From Strigamia acuminata (lineage: Eukaryota; Arthropoda; Chilopoda; Geophilomorpha; Linotaeniidae): a DNA stretch of 60,000 bases. The stretch's first letter is position 1; every line of letters starts with the position of its first letter. A program made the position numbers and the translations under genes. Location: positions 30,739,118-30,799,117 of the forward strand of contig OX442314.1 in assembly GCA_949358305.1 (NCBI GenBank). Direction: 5' to 3'. Below, one piece after another: positions 21,301 through 31,044 of the stretch. A model generated the notes under the pieces. That model was given only the letters and a program-made list of their open reading frames with translations, was not told the DNA's origin and made no database searches.

Positions 21301-22463
21301 CGGGAAATAAAAATGCGTACATTATCGTTATAATGGACGTGGCAACTCGTTGGCCCGAGTTGTACGCCGTCGCTAGACCTTCAGCAGAGAAAATCGTTGA
21401 ATGTATCTACGACGTGGCGTTACGTTACGGATTTCCACGTAAAATTATATCCGATAACGGACCCCAATTTATCTCGAAAATTTGGGGTAAGTTTTGTGAG
21501 AAATTCGGGATTGTGGCGTCACATACTTCGACCTACAATCCCAGAACAAATCCCGTTGAGCGACTCAACAGGGACATTAAATATGCACTAAGCATATTCA
21601 CTGACATCCACAATAGGTGGGATGAATACTTGAGGGAGATCGCGTTCAGCATACGAACAACAGTCTCGAGGACGAGAGATTTTTCTCCGGCCTACCTCAA
21701 CTTCGCCCGAGAGCTACGAGTGCCTTGGGACCCACGAGTGGCAGAGTCGGTAAATGTGGTGGACCCAGAGAAACCACATGAGTATGTATATAAATTGGAG
21801 CAAACAATTTCGAGCACATACAAACATATGATGGCGCACATTTTTAACATGCGCGACCGCATTTTACAAGATAAAAGCGGTGGAAAATTTGTGAATTTCG
21901 AGAACAATGATTTAGTGTGGAAGGACACACACATCCTCTCAAATGCAGCGAGAGGAATCACCGCCAGCTTGGCCGACAAGAGAGATGGTCCGTATGTGAT
22001 CATCGGCAAGCATGGCGGTAACGCGTATAAATTACGCAAGCTCGAGGACAACACCGAGCATAAGTCGATACAAGTACGAGAGTTAACTCCGTACATTCCG
22101 GAATTCCCGCAAGAAATGTGGGCCAAAGGCCAAGTCAAGTCTAAAACTGACGGCCAAATCGTCGATATGTTCGCTGGCGAGTCGGAAAAAGCACCGCCAA
22201 GTGACAACGAGGAGTATTTCGACGCCCCTTCACCTCCGGTAAACGAGATAGTTGAATCCGTTCCGGATCCAATTTTGGTCGGGGGGGAAACAGGAGAAAC
22301 TCCTGAAACAAACACAAAAAACACGGATAAAAAAGAAAACAATAATGAGGAGGTACAGACACAAAAAACAACAAAAAATATCGTACCTGCCTCGATCCGT
22401 AACCTGCGACCAAAAAGAGATAATCCGTTTATAAAAGGCGGAAAGGTCGTAGGAAAGAAGTAA
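18393..22463 (+). CDS. pol: Element B pol polyprotein (protease, RT, RNase H, integrase)
   Basis: 1356 residues from the ATG at 18393. It is probably made as Gag-Pol by -1 frameshifting, since its frame is open from 18312. Aspartic protease LLDSGADRSFVSE (about residue 97). Reverse transcriptase with LCIDYRPLNAVTE, MPFGLVNAPSTFQRL and YLDDIVIAS (about 444). RNase H begins LHTDASRVGLGAAL (about 589) and includes TDHQALQWL. Integrase has the HHCC zinc region (HASHAGVS-type H pair near 894, CQRCQACK near 931) and the catalytic D of SVDVMGPKP, D of SDNGPQF and E of NPVERLN, with 34 residues between the last two. A GPY/F-like module (RDGPYVIIGKHGGNAYKL) follows at about 1200. No stop or frameshift was seen, so the enzyme set looks complete. 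Confidence 0.95.
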   Translation: MKKKGFNKGFDKPPPVKEMGSDIANAQIQDRANNALQVITANAEAEAEEPNLLLEELPQVVEDTEEFRVFMCNVAVEYTNRLCMLPMTIEREKIMGLLDSGADRSFVSEDIVASLGLTDKIKGVNKNIRLKTANGMARPKGVILLTMEWLGGVEQHPFLVLPTCDRIFLLGLDLMASMEIQPNPITKSWNYIRNDKERPAIVVPPALVKEAADKTQWEKGLKKFVQDYDFKAFVTELQRDNVVETLVADAALELNEAAALRRVLLKYEGILSKKPGRTNRAIHEIKLTDNKPIRVAYKGMNPQKREIVQKMCQEMLDSGIVSEAQGEYATRVVLVMRPGSDPRLCIDYRPLNAVTEIDPIQMPSIESILRELSPFSWVTTMDLSKGYWQVEMRPEDKIKTAFYSPIGRLMFNVMPFGLVNAPSTFQRLIESVLGDILHQFVWAYLDDIVIASKTFEEHIEHIDQVLTRLAKAGLHVHPGKSKFCRKELAFLGYRIGVNGLAIGPEKIDAINRFPPPEDVKGVQRFMGMINFFGRLLPGLAEVAAPVTDLLKNENEFVWSNECNIAFNAIKRMLTEVGVMPLPDLNRPFILHTDASRVGLGAALLQTHVRDGVEQDLPCMFISRKLQGAEKNYNATELECLAVVWAIRKFRDYLEYTKFVVHTDHQALQWLMKLKEPAGRLARWQLELMACDLTIQYKPGKYNVVADALSRAPVSDPIDADDDGEDDSRIIYCPTSCHRWDLRKMNEIPTASPADVKFCGFWTRLYQPAADNYPNAKKEFKLERRINDPLLSAFHARVGKQMKSNPPTREEIIVQQKLDKKCQDRARFVLTGRYPPNLTRRQKRRYAHESIDYLLDDGLLVKHHPNHQDDLSESDTAVKVVIPASLIGRVLWLLHGHPLASHAGVSRTLYRATQLFHWTGMKKDIALFVHQCQRCQACKPRSKSPFETIFLGPYAPFDCLSVDVMGPKPVTGNKNAYIIVIMDVATRWPELYAVARPSAEKIVECIYDVALRYGFPRKIISDNGPQFISKIWGKFCEKFGIVASHTSTYNPRTNPVERLNRDIKYALSIFTDIHNRWDEYLREIAFSIRTTVSRTRDFSPAYLNFARELRVPWDPRVAESVNVVDPEKPHEYVYKLEQTISSTYKHMMAHIFNMRDRILQDKSGGKFVNFENNDLVWKDTHILSNAARGITASLADKRDGPYVIIGKHGGNAYKLRKLEDNTEHKSIQVRELTPYIPEFPQEMWAKGQVKSKTDGQIVDMFAGESEKAPPSDNEEYFDAPSPPVNEIVESVPDPILVGGETGETPETNTKNTDKKENNNEEVQTQKTTKNIVPASIRNLRPKRDNPFIKGGKVVGKK

Positions 22464-22614
22464 AATAAATTACGAGTCGATGGCGGCACTAAAAATAAAT
22501 TCTAATCGACCGATAGTGCAAGCCATCACGTTGCGAGACTCGAAGAAAATTCCGCTAAGTCCAACAAAGCGGATATCGGTCGAATTCACGTCACAAGATG
22601 GCGTGGAAGCGCGG

Positions 22615-22730
22615 GACCCGTAGCAAAATTATCGGCACGGGTCGGATACCGCGTGCAAAAAGACCCCGTAGCAGCAATCGCGCACGGGAGTAAAAACAAA
22701 GGAGACCCGTAGCGTAACATGCGCACGGGT
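22615..22730 (+). other. Three tandem look-alike RNA hairpins between pol and the third ORF
   Basis: Three segments share the plan CCCGT-A-GC, a loop of 9-10 bases, then GC-ACGGG: 22615-22643, 22665-22688 and 22705-22730. The arms are conserved while the loops differ. On RNA each would form a stem of about seven pairs with a bulged A. They lie in the spacer upstream of the proposed splice donor of the third gene. A role in export, splicing or packaging is possible but unproven. Confidence 0.65.
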
Positions 22731-22939
22731 AGGTGCGCACTAGTCTCAAACACCCGGGTTCTGGAGTATATTACCCAGAATCCATCGCGATTACCTCGTG
22801 TTCACACGAACTTCCGCTTTTCACAGCTGATCGCTGCATTCGTGCGTGATCCTCGTTTTTAACGTTTTCACCGAGTTTTTGAGATAGTTTTATCATCCTT
22901 TTTAAATCGTGATTGAGATTTTTGTGCGCGCTCCTCGCC

Positions 22940-25900
22940 ATGGACGAGGAAGAGAACGACGTGCTGGCCATCGAGCACGAGGACGAGGAAAACTGGGACC
23001 GCGATGTAAACCAAGTCCAGCCCGATCAGGTAGAAGTCGGCATCGGCACATGAGAACTAGTTCCGTGCTGCTGAAGAAGAAATTTTGTTGACTAATACCT
23101 GACATGAGTGCTTTGCACTCGAAATAGCGTATAATTAATTATTAACCGCGATCGCTCACACGATCGTATTTTTTTCCTTGTTAATTTGTTTTCGAGGTGC
23201 GAGCGCAGACTTCACGTCGCCTCGCGTCTCGAAAATTCCTCATGACTTGAGTCACGAGCGAGACAATGGGCTCGAGCCATATATAATTTTATGACAAGGG
23301 GAGAATATTCTGTAAAAGAATATTTTTTCTCCACAAGTAATTTGACGCATCAAATTGATGCAACTTAACATTCGTACGATGAATTTTTCGGTGTGTGGGA
23401 TAAATTTAATTTGACTTTAACTTTTTTAAAAATTAGACAAAGTCCGACTTCGGAATAATTCTTTATTAGGTTTATTTATTTAATAACATTTCGACAAGCA
23501 CATTTATTGTGCGATTTTAGTAATAATTTACACCCGACGAATTCTTTTTACGAATGACTGATAATTATTAATTTAATTATTAGTAATGTTCTAATTAATG
23601 TTAGAATTAATTTGAAGTAAAATCTGATGATAAGAATCCAGATTAAAGGCTCGATTCCGTCTCGCTGTGCGTTTTGGACATGAGACAGATTTTTCACGTG
23701 ATGACTTCTCTTTTTCTATCCGACGAGGGACAATTCGTCCTACGTTTGCACCGATAGACAGGAATCGGTCTCGACGGACGGCTGCACGTACTGGCAACGT
23801 CCCTCGAAACCAACCATTTATCTACGTATTTAAATATTAACTTTTTATTAATTGTTTATTTCTCCATCCTTCCAGATGGCACTACGTAAAACATGGGGAC
23901 CATTAGACCCCGCTTGCATCACTCGTGGCGGGATATTTCGAGGCGCGCTGCCCGATTTTTACCGACGATGTTTCGGCGAAGACGCCGACCCTTGGCGCCT
24001 GCGAATACTACATTCCCGATGCATCGCCCGACGTTGGGTACGAGACTGCACGCTCCTGGATACGTTCCCGGAGGGAATGCGCGAAGGCATCGCCACAGAG
24101 TTAGCTCGTGACGATGACCCGAAATCGCCGATTTTCCACCCCGGATTGTCAAGTCAGTACACTGGCAACCCGGCGGAGGAACACGTGCTGCATGCGTGGC
24201 GAGCAGCCGAGACAGAAGAGGCCCGTGAGGCCATCTACCAGCATTATAGACAACAGCTGGTGGATACCGCTACGGCAGTGGCCGAGCGCATCCTCCAAAA
24301 CGAGGGGATGACCGCGGATGATATTCATCTGTGGTTTGAGAGGCTGCGATTGGGAGAGAGTACGCCCCAGTGGAGACCTCGGATGGGAATTTTGACGTCC
24401 CAAGCCGAGATGTGGCAGCTCCACTACCTGGGGATTTTGGGGCCCAAGAGCAGCTACCCGCGGAAGCGCAAGCGCTCCAAAGGCGCCGGGGACAGCCAGT
24501 CGCGTTCCCCAGCGACAACCAAGAAGCAGCGTGTCGCTCAAAACACGACTGAAGGCAACGAAGCTGGGCCATCCACTAGTACGGTGCGTGACCCTTCGCA
24601 GTATTCCCGACCGCGAATTTTCATAAACCGTCAGATTAAAGACGGTAAGGAGTGCAAGGAGGTTTGGATGTCTGGTGACGAAGAGCGAGTCTCTCGTCCC
24701 AGCACTTCTAGACGTCCGCTGACTCATCGCGAGCAGCGGAAAAAAGATCGCAAAGAGCGATACTTCGCGAGGTGCGAAGCTCGGGGCCGTCCCATCCCCG
24801 AACCCGCCTACGCTTCCAAGAGAGCGGGTCGACGAGGTGGTAGCCAGTCAGGTGAGCGAAACGTCCCAGCGGCAGATACGCGGGACCTTCGCGAGATTCT
24901 GACTCAGATGAAGCGGACGAAACTGACACGTTTCGATCCCGCGATGAAACACGCCAGGAAGATGGGTGTTGTCACCGACGGGAAGGTGACCCCACACGAG
25001 GTGGCAAGGTGGCTCGCAGACTACATTAATTCGCGACCACGACCCGATGGCATGCCAACCGCCATCGTGCAGCCTTCAGGCTCCGGACAACATCTCCCGG
25101 CGCTCCAAGTCGCAATGACTGGAGTGCAGACGACGGAGACGCCACCACCGCCGACGCAGCCAACACCACCGCTGCCGACGCCGACGCTGCCGACCAAGAC
25201 GCAGCCGCCTCCGAACCTGCCGCCGCCGTCGTTGTTGAATTCGAGCGATCCGCCGGATTTACCCACCGACCGCTCAGTCCCTCTCCCCGTTGGACAGAGC
25301 ATTGCGCAGGAATGTCGAGCCAATTTGACCGGCATTTACAGGCCGAGCCAACCCCGATCCGGTTCCTCGGCCCTGTTTTTCGAGAGGCGAGACGAAGAAG
25401 CGCGACTCGCGAGAGAAGCCGCCAACCCGACTATCTCCGAGCTCTCAGCGTTTCGCTTCGTGATGGAAGACCCAAGAGTCTCCGCGCCCGCCTTGCGAGG
25501 TGTGGATCAAGCCCAGCGATATTTCATCGAATGGGCAACGGCGATGATGAGTAAGCTCTCGTGTGCCTTCACTGCGGATTCAGAGCGATCGAATCCAGTG
25601 AATCGTCGCAGCCTACAGCTATCATTGACCAAGGTCATGATGCAGCTGCTAACCCCAGCACTCTTCGGAGAAGGGCGTCAGGCGATGGCCGCATGGTCTG
25701 TCGTGGACAGAGAGGGTGTACAGGTTCCCCGTGCACTCCTCGCAGAGTGGAGTTCCATTCTGCCCGACCCTGTGTTGACTCGGTACGAGCTAACCAGGGA
25801 TGTGGTAAACCCCGAATTCGAGGGGTACAAGTTGCGAAGCACGGCGTTTCGTTACACCTCCGCCACCTGGACAGCGGCGCCTACCCAACAACTGCGCGCC

Positions 25901-26641
25901 TTGACCATCCAGACGGAAGAATCGGCAGAGGATGTAGACATGGTGATCTCGCCGACGAGCGGAGTTCCGATTCCGCCACCGATGCCTGCGGAGATATCCC
26001 CGCAAGGACCCGCCCTGTTCGAAGTGGCGGGTAAACCAAAGCGCTTGCTGTGCCGAACGCCACCCGTCAGGTCCGTCGAGCAAACGAAGCCGACACCGCC
26101 CGGGACCTCACCGGCCCGAGCGGCGACAACGACGCAAGCCGCTATTCCCGCGGCCACCCAGAAGCCGAAGCCGGCACCGCCTCCGCCAGACTATTACGGG
26201 CGAATCATCGAAGAGTTTCCCCATCTCTCGATGACGACGGCGACCAGGAGGTTTATCCTCGCGCAGCGGGACAAAGGCAAATCAGTCTTCATCTGGCTTC
26301 ACAACCAGATCCGGAAGACTAGAGACCTCATCTTCCACCAGAGGTTGCTGAGAGCCCACCGTGTGCCAGTGACGCCAGCGGAAGCCAATGCCATCCGGCA
26401 TACGAACACCGGCTTCTCCGCCTACATCCCGAGCGTTTGGTTACACGAGAGGACGCGTGCCCCGCATGAGCCAGTTGACGGCCATGCATTATGCTTCATT
26501 ACGGAGCATGAGGACCCCCGAGATCGGTCCTCGGCGTTAGTAGGCGATCTACCCGCGCCACCCGGCACTCAACCGCCTGTCCCTGGAGTGAGTTACGCCC
26601 AGGTGACGGACTCAGTGTCGGGTCCCCCAGGAAAGAAGTGA
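22940..26641 (+). CDS. Element B third gene: unknown protein of about 950 residues, probably spliced
   Basis: The main ORF starts at ATG 23876, directly after a strong 3' splice site (TTTCTCCATCCTTCCAG), and runs 921 residues to 26641. An upstream mini-exon, 22940-23029, encodes MDEEENDVLAIEHEDEE... and ends GATCAG|GTAGAA in the same phase, so splicing would add 30 acidic residues. Other donors, for example near the 5' LTR, are possible. The protein has a W/R-rich N-terminus (WRLRILHSRCIARRW), a basic stretch (RKRKRSKG), a proline-rich spacer around residues 415-460, and two further globular-looking blocks. I see no signal peptide, membrane anchor or furin-type site, so the usual env explanation is poorly supported. 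I do not recognise a family. Confidence 0.75.
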
Positions 26642-26666
26642 TCGCTCAGCCCCACGGTCTGAGCTC

Positions 26667-26677
26667 GGAGGGGGAAG
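26667..26677 (+). other. Element B polypurine tract
   Basis: GGAGGGGGAAG directly precedes the 3' LTR start TGTTGTGACC, the standard site of plus-strand priming. Confidence 0.85.
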
Positions 26678-27695
26678 TGTTGTGACCCGACTGGACCGGG
26701 GTCAACGAAGAGTTTCTCTCGTGACCTCGTTTCGGGTGTAAGGGGAGCCGCAAGCGCGTCTCCCTTCCCTCAGTGCATTGACATCTAGTCAATGGACAGG
26801 CGTCTGCCCTGAGGGAGTGGGGATGGCTCGTCCACCCCACCATTGGGTGATTCCGGTCACCTGTCAACCCCGCTTTGTGCAAAGGAATGTGCCTTGCACT
26901 GAGCGGGCAGAACCAACACAACCATCAAACGAGAAACACACGTAAAACCCGTCGTCCTACAAGATCAGGCCCAAGTAAATATACTGGGATTGACCAAGGA
27001 CAAAGGACAATTTACCGTGAGTACGTTTGGTCAGTGTCAAACTCCGCAGAGTAACCTGCGAGATAAGATTACCACACTATTTTAGCACACCAGCTAGAAA
27101 TAGTAAAAACCACTCCAGTTTAGCGAGTTGTGCAGACAAACGGTCGCACAAGCCTAAACTGCAGTAAAACCACGACGAGCGTTCCCGCCGCTGTGTGACC
27201 GCCGGGAGCCAGAAGAGTCCGCCGCTGTGTGATCGCCGGACACCACACAAAAACCTAGACAACAGACCGAAGTAAGCCTTTTAACTAAGCATTCACTCGC
27301 GCCCGACCAGCGTGAGCCCGAAGGACCAGCCAGAGACGAGCCGAGGACGCCATATTGCCACGCCGGCCCAAGACGACATCACGTTGCTACAACGAGGACG
27401 CCATCTTGGACACGCACGAGACAACAGACGACCTCGCCGATTCCAGCCAGCTTTCATCTTACCTTTGCCTTTCCATTTCCCATCACCCATTCCGATTTAC
27501 ATTTTACTTACCCTTTATAGATATATATATAAGATATATCTGTACATTGCCCCGCAGAATAAATCTATATTATATTTTACCTTTTATATCTGTGTAATCA
27601 TTTCTTTGGGTAAACCGCTTGAGCAAAGCGGTAGTGAGTTAGTCGAATTAAGTAATCAACCCACGAGTTAGCGACGGTTAGAGTTGAGCGCGACA
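26678..27695 (+). repeat. Element B 3' LTR (1018 bp)
   Basis: Same length as, and apparently identical to, 14196-15213. It ends GAGCGCGACA and is followed by the GGGT target duplication. Confidence 0.95.
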
Positions 27696-27699
27696 GGGT

Positions 27700-28686
27700 A
27701 CTTCGATACACCTCTCTGATTGGTCAAGTATCAACGCTAGTCTCGCGAGAGTCCAATCTCGTCCGAGATTGGTGGAAATCATCAAGTTCGTGGAACCGTA
27801 ATCTTGACAGATTCCAGTGTTATGACGTAGTCACCAAACAAAATGGATACTTTTCAAAGTATTTTAAAATATCACCGCATTTATTAATAAATGAATGATC
27901 ACCTTTATGGAATTTTTTAAAAGTTTTAAAACTCGTAATTTCAAAAGACGCGCCGATTCGTTTGAATCGACGGCTTTTCTGCACCACACGGGTTGCTAGG
28001 CAACACAACAGCGAGAATTCTTCTTCGCTAAAATTCGAATGGTATTCCATTCGTAAAATTCGATTTCAATGGCTTGAGATCACGATTTTAACCAACATTT
28101 TAATGTAGATCAGGTCTGTAAAATAAGGTAAACCATTTGAAATAAAATATAAATTTTAATTCCTTCGAAAATGTCAATTTTCTTTCTAATTTATTTAGGC
28201 AAATAAATTTAGGTTTAACTTGAAGTCTCAAGCAAATACATATAAAAGAATATTCTAAAATTAAAACAACTGTTAAATTGATAGAATTCTTTAAGAATTT
28301 TGTCAGAAGGTCAACTTTTCAAAATTAGGCCCGACCGCGTGGTTTCGTCAGATTGTCGACGACAAAATGACGTTACCCGGGCGGAACCAACTTCAACAAG
28401 TTCGGGCAAGACTCCTATTCTCGGGGTTGGGCCTTTAGGCCTGACCACGCGGTAGAAATTATTAGTTTTGTTAAAACACATAATTTCTCCGACGGAAAAA
28501 CGGAATAAAGTGAATTACACTTATTTTCTTGCGAGAAGTTCTAAAACAGAATAAAATATATTAAACACAAATATAAATTTCAAACGAAATTTATTTTACA
28601 CACAAAAATTTTACTGCAAAAATTACACTACTCGAATTCATCATAGGCACACAAAACTTCAAAATTCATTTGAATTTTTGCAGCCT
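27700..28686 (-). other. Element A untranslated leader (5' part)
   Basis: This stretch lies between element B and the tRNA-Gln primer site. Together with 14079-14195 it is the gag leader of element A. It includes an imperfect direct repeat, AGGCCCGACCGCGTGG near 28328 and AGGCCTGACCACGCGG near 28436. A 76-residue minus-strand ORF at 27820-28050 has no recognised domain, and I do not call it a gene. Confidence 0.6.
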
Positions 28687-28704
28687 ATCTCGGTAGAACC
28701 TCCA
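28687..28704 (-). other. Element A primer-binding site, tRNA-Gln type
   Basis: On the minus strand, two bases after the LTR end AATCGTCACA, TGGAGGTTCTACCGAGAT matches the complement of the animal tRNA-Gln 3' end at 17 of 18 positions. Confidence 0.75.
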
Positions 28705-28706
28705 CT

Positions 28707-31044
28707 TGTGACGATCAGTGTTGGGCACGGTACAGTACCGGTACCGGCGGTACAGTACCGCCGGTACCGGTACTGTACCGCAGCCCTGTACCGCGGTACT
28801 TTTGTAGCCCACGGAAGTAACGCGTAATTGTACCGCGGTACTTTCTGTGGAAACAGCAAGTACCGGGTACTTGTACCGCGGTACTTTTTGCGCCAAGCAG
28901 TACCGGTACCGTGAATTTGCGGTACTCTCGCGGTACACGGGAAAACGCGAGAAAACACGAGATTTTTGTGTTTTTTCCCGTTTTCCAGTTTAAAGTTAAA
29001 ATTTTGATTTTTACATTGTTTACACTCATTCAAATTGAGTGGAAACAATAATTATTACTAATGATAATGATGTAAAACGAATTACTAATTTAGTAATTCG
29101 CCAAGTACGCGAAAAAAGAGTGCGCAGACGACTGTGTATCGTTCTGCTCAAATTCGACGGCAATCGTTAGCAACGTGTGCCACGCGTTATGGCCTGGCTT
29201 CGGCGCCTGCACACTTTTTTTTTGCGTACTTGGCGAATTACTAAATTAGTAATTCGTTTTACATCATTATCATTAGTAATAATTATTGTTTCCACTCAAT
29301 TTGAATGAGTGTAAACAATGTAAAATCAAAATTTTAACTTTAAACTGGAAAACGGGAAAAAACACAAAAATCTCGTGTTTTCTCGCGTTTTCCCGTGTAC
29401 CGCGAGATGTACCGCAAAATCCCGGTACCGGTACTGTACCGGGACCGCGGTACTTTTTGTTGAAGCGGCCTGTACCGCGTACCGGGACCGCGGTACTTTT
29501 TGTTGAAGCGGCCTGTACCGCGTACCGGGACCGCGGTACTTTTGTTGAAGCGGCCTGTACCGCGTACTTGTAACGCGGTACGTGTTGGGAGTACCGTGCC
29601 CAACACTGGTGACGATTCTACTTTTGGCTGATTTAATAGCCATTTAAGATAGATAAATAATCGGTTTAAACAAGACGTTGCTAGGAGTAGCAACAACCTA
29701 ACCGAGATAAGCTTACAGAAGTCTGTGTAAAAATATGAATTCATGACTGAGCAGAAATAACTTACAGTTTTTAGTGTGACATAACATATTTATTACTAAA
29801 TATTAACAATAGCAAAGATGGGTTCTTGACGCGTGTAAACGGGCGGCATCAACTGGTTGAGGATCCGGGCGAAGCCAGAGGGATACGGCTGACTTGCGGC
29901 ATCGTCACAAATAACGCTACGGAGACGTATTTGGTCCGCAGCTATTGCCAATACAGGATTACCAATGCCCGAGTAATTTGTTTAGCACGATATATTTTAT
30001 ATATCGTTCACGGGTTACTAACCCGGAGGGTATGATGGGGCGGGGACCGTCACGACGGTCGAGAGAACCATCGCGGGAGGATTTGACTCCTCCATCCGCC
30101 AGCATGCCTTACGATGACGGGATCAGCAGATCGAGCACCGGGTAAAATATTAATCGGCCACTGTCGTTGGATTACCATTATCCAGGTAGTTATTTATCGC
30201 AACATCTTTAGATATTACTCACGGGCTACCAACCCGGCGTGTTACCTGTGCATTAGGCCTTTACCGACTTTTAACGAGCGGAAGGACCAATCGTAGAAAG
30301 ACGGGAACCTGCGTGGGCTGTTTACAACAACCATCCTGCAGCGGACTGTGGCCAGTTAGCTGAGGGACCTACTTTCATTTAGCAAGGTCGTACTGTATAC
30401 GACCGTTATATTAAGCCACCGTACGAAGTCCTACTGTCCCGTAGAACAGCTGGCTAACGTTACGGGGCCATTTCATGCGAATGCATGTCTATTACCGGAG
30501 TTAGCCTTCCCGAAATAGCCCTACAACAGCAATAACAAATAGTAATGAATACTAACTGTGGAGAGCTGAGGTGGCCTGATGTGTCGATAGAGAATAATGA
30601 AATCAAACGATAACAATTCAACTACAGACAATATACAAGTTCAGTTATCAAGCCAGGGGGGTTAGTGGGTGAGAAACTGGAGCTTATATAGTTCTGTAGA
30701 ACTACTAGATTGGTGACAGCCAATCAGCGTACGAATCGGCGGATTCGTGGGTCACTAGTCCGGACCTAATATATGACTATGTCCAGATGGGCCCAGTTGG
30801 GGTCCGGAAGGGTCCGATTGGTTCCCTTCGACAGGTAAGTAATGTGGATATTGATTCGATAGAATCAACATTGTCAAGTAAATAATACTTAATTTATATC
30901 GAATAAAATAGTTATATTTTATTCACCGTGTCTAAATAATTATTTATCACACTTTTTAGTTTTATCGAGTTTGAATTACGCGCGTTTGATAAACAGCGCC
31001 ATCTATTGTGAACATTGATAAATACGGATTTTGTAATCATCACA
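28707..31044 (-). repeat. Element A 5' LTR, split by a hAT-type insertion
   Basis: It consists of 28707-28715 plus 29617-31044 once the nested element and one target copy are removed, 1437 bp in all. It differs from the 3' LTR by lacking the 316-bp block and by scattered substitutions (for example at 30005 and 30296-30303). The LTRs have thus had time to diverge, unlike those of element B. Confidence 0.92.
28716..29608. mobile_element. Non-autonomous hAT-type element (893 bp) with GTACCGCGGTAC-rich ends
   Basis: The ends are CAGTGTTGGGCACGGTAC and its complement GTACCGTGCCCAACACTG, flanked by the 8-bp duplication GTGACGAT (28708-28715 and 29609-29616). CAGTG termini and 8-bp duplications are typical of hAT elements. 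Both arms hold many copies of the palindromic word GTACCGCGGTAC or GTACCGGTAC. The inner arms (about 29009-29110 and 29205-29310) form a second large inverted repeat around a unique centre of about 100 bp. No transposase is present, and the ORFs in it are by-products of the repeats. Confidence 0.9.

Larger units (their letters stand above)
14196..27695 (+). mobile_element. Element B: complete 13.5-kb Ty3/gypsy-type LTR retrotransposon with a third gene
   Basis: LTRs at 14196-15213 and 26678-27695 are both 1018 bp and appear identical; they begin TGTTGTGACC and end GAGCGCGACA. The 4-bp duplication GGGT flanks the element (14192-14195 and 27696-27699). Order: 5' LTR, primer site matching tRNA-Pro, gag, -1 frameshift signal, pol (protease, RT, RNase H, integrase with GPY/F module), a 1.4-kb spacer with three tandem hairpins, an unknown third ORF, a purine tract and the 3' LTR. 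All main frames are open. Identical LTRs plus intact ORFs indicate very recent insertion and possible activity. It is inserted in the leader of element A in the opposite orientation. Confidence 0.96.
7242..31044 (-). mobile_element. Element A: Ty3/gypsy-type LTR retrotransposon (minus strand), interrupted by element B and a hAT element
   Basis: Direct repeats at 7242-8994 and 28707-31044 begin TGTGACGATT and end AATCATCACA on the plus strand. The 4-bp duplication AGTT lies immediately outside (7238-7241 and 31045-31048). Read on the minus strand the element has a 5' LTR, a primer site matching tRNA-Gln (28687-28704), gag, a -1 frameshift signal, protease and the first part of RT. A deletion follows, then an acidic third ORF, a purine tract (8995-9004) and the 3' LTR. 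Removing the two nested elements leaves about 9.4 kb. The matching locus in BTB unit 1 (2414-2417) is an empty site, so insertion followed the tandem duplication. It cannot transpose alone, because RNase H and integrase are missing. Confidence 0.93.

Noticed and set aside
24149-26157. Antisense and alternate-frame ORFs across the third gene of element B
   Set aside because: High GC content leaves shadow frames open; only the plus-strand frame has the splice-site context and spans the whole region.
23852-26641. Element B third ORF as a retroviral envelope
   Set aside because: No signal peptide, membrane anchor, cleavage motif or cysteine pattern of an envelope was seen.
29286-29744. Several overlapping frames of about 100 residues
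   Set aside because: They lie in the hAT-type inverted repeats and the LTR, and mirror frames on the other arm.
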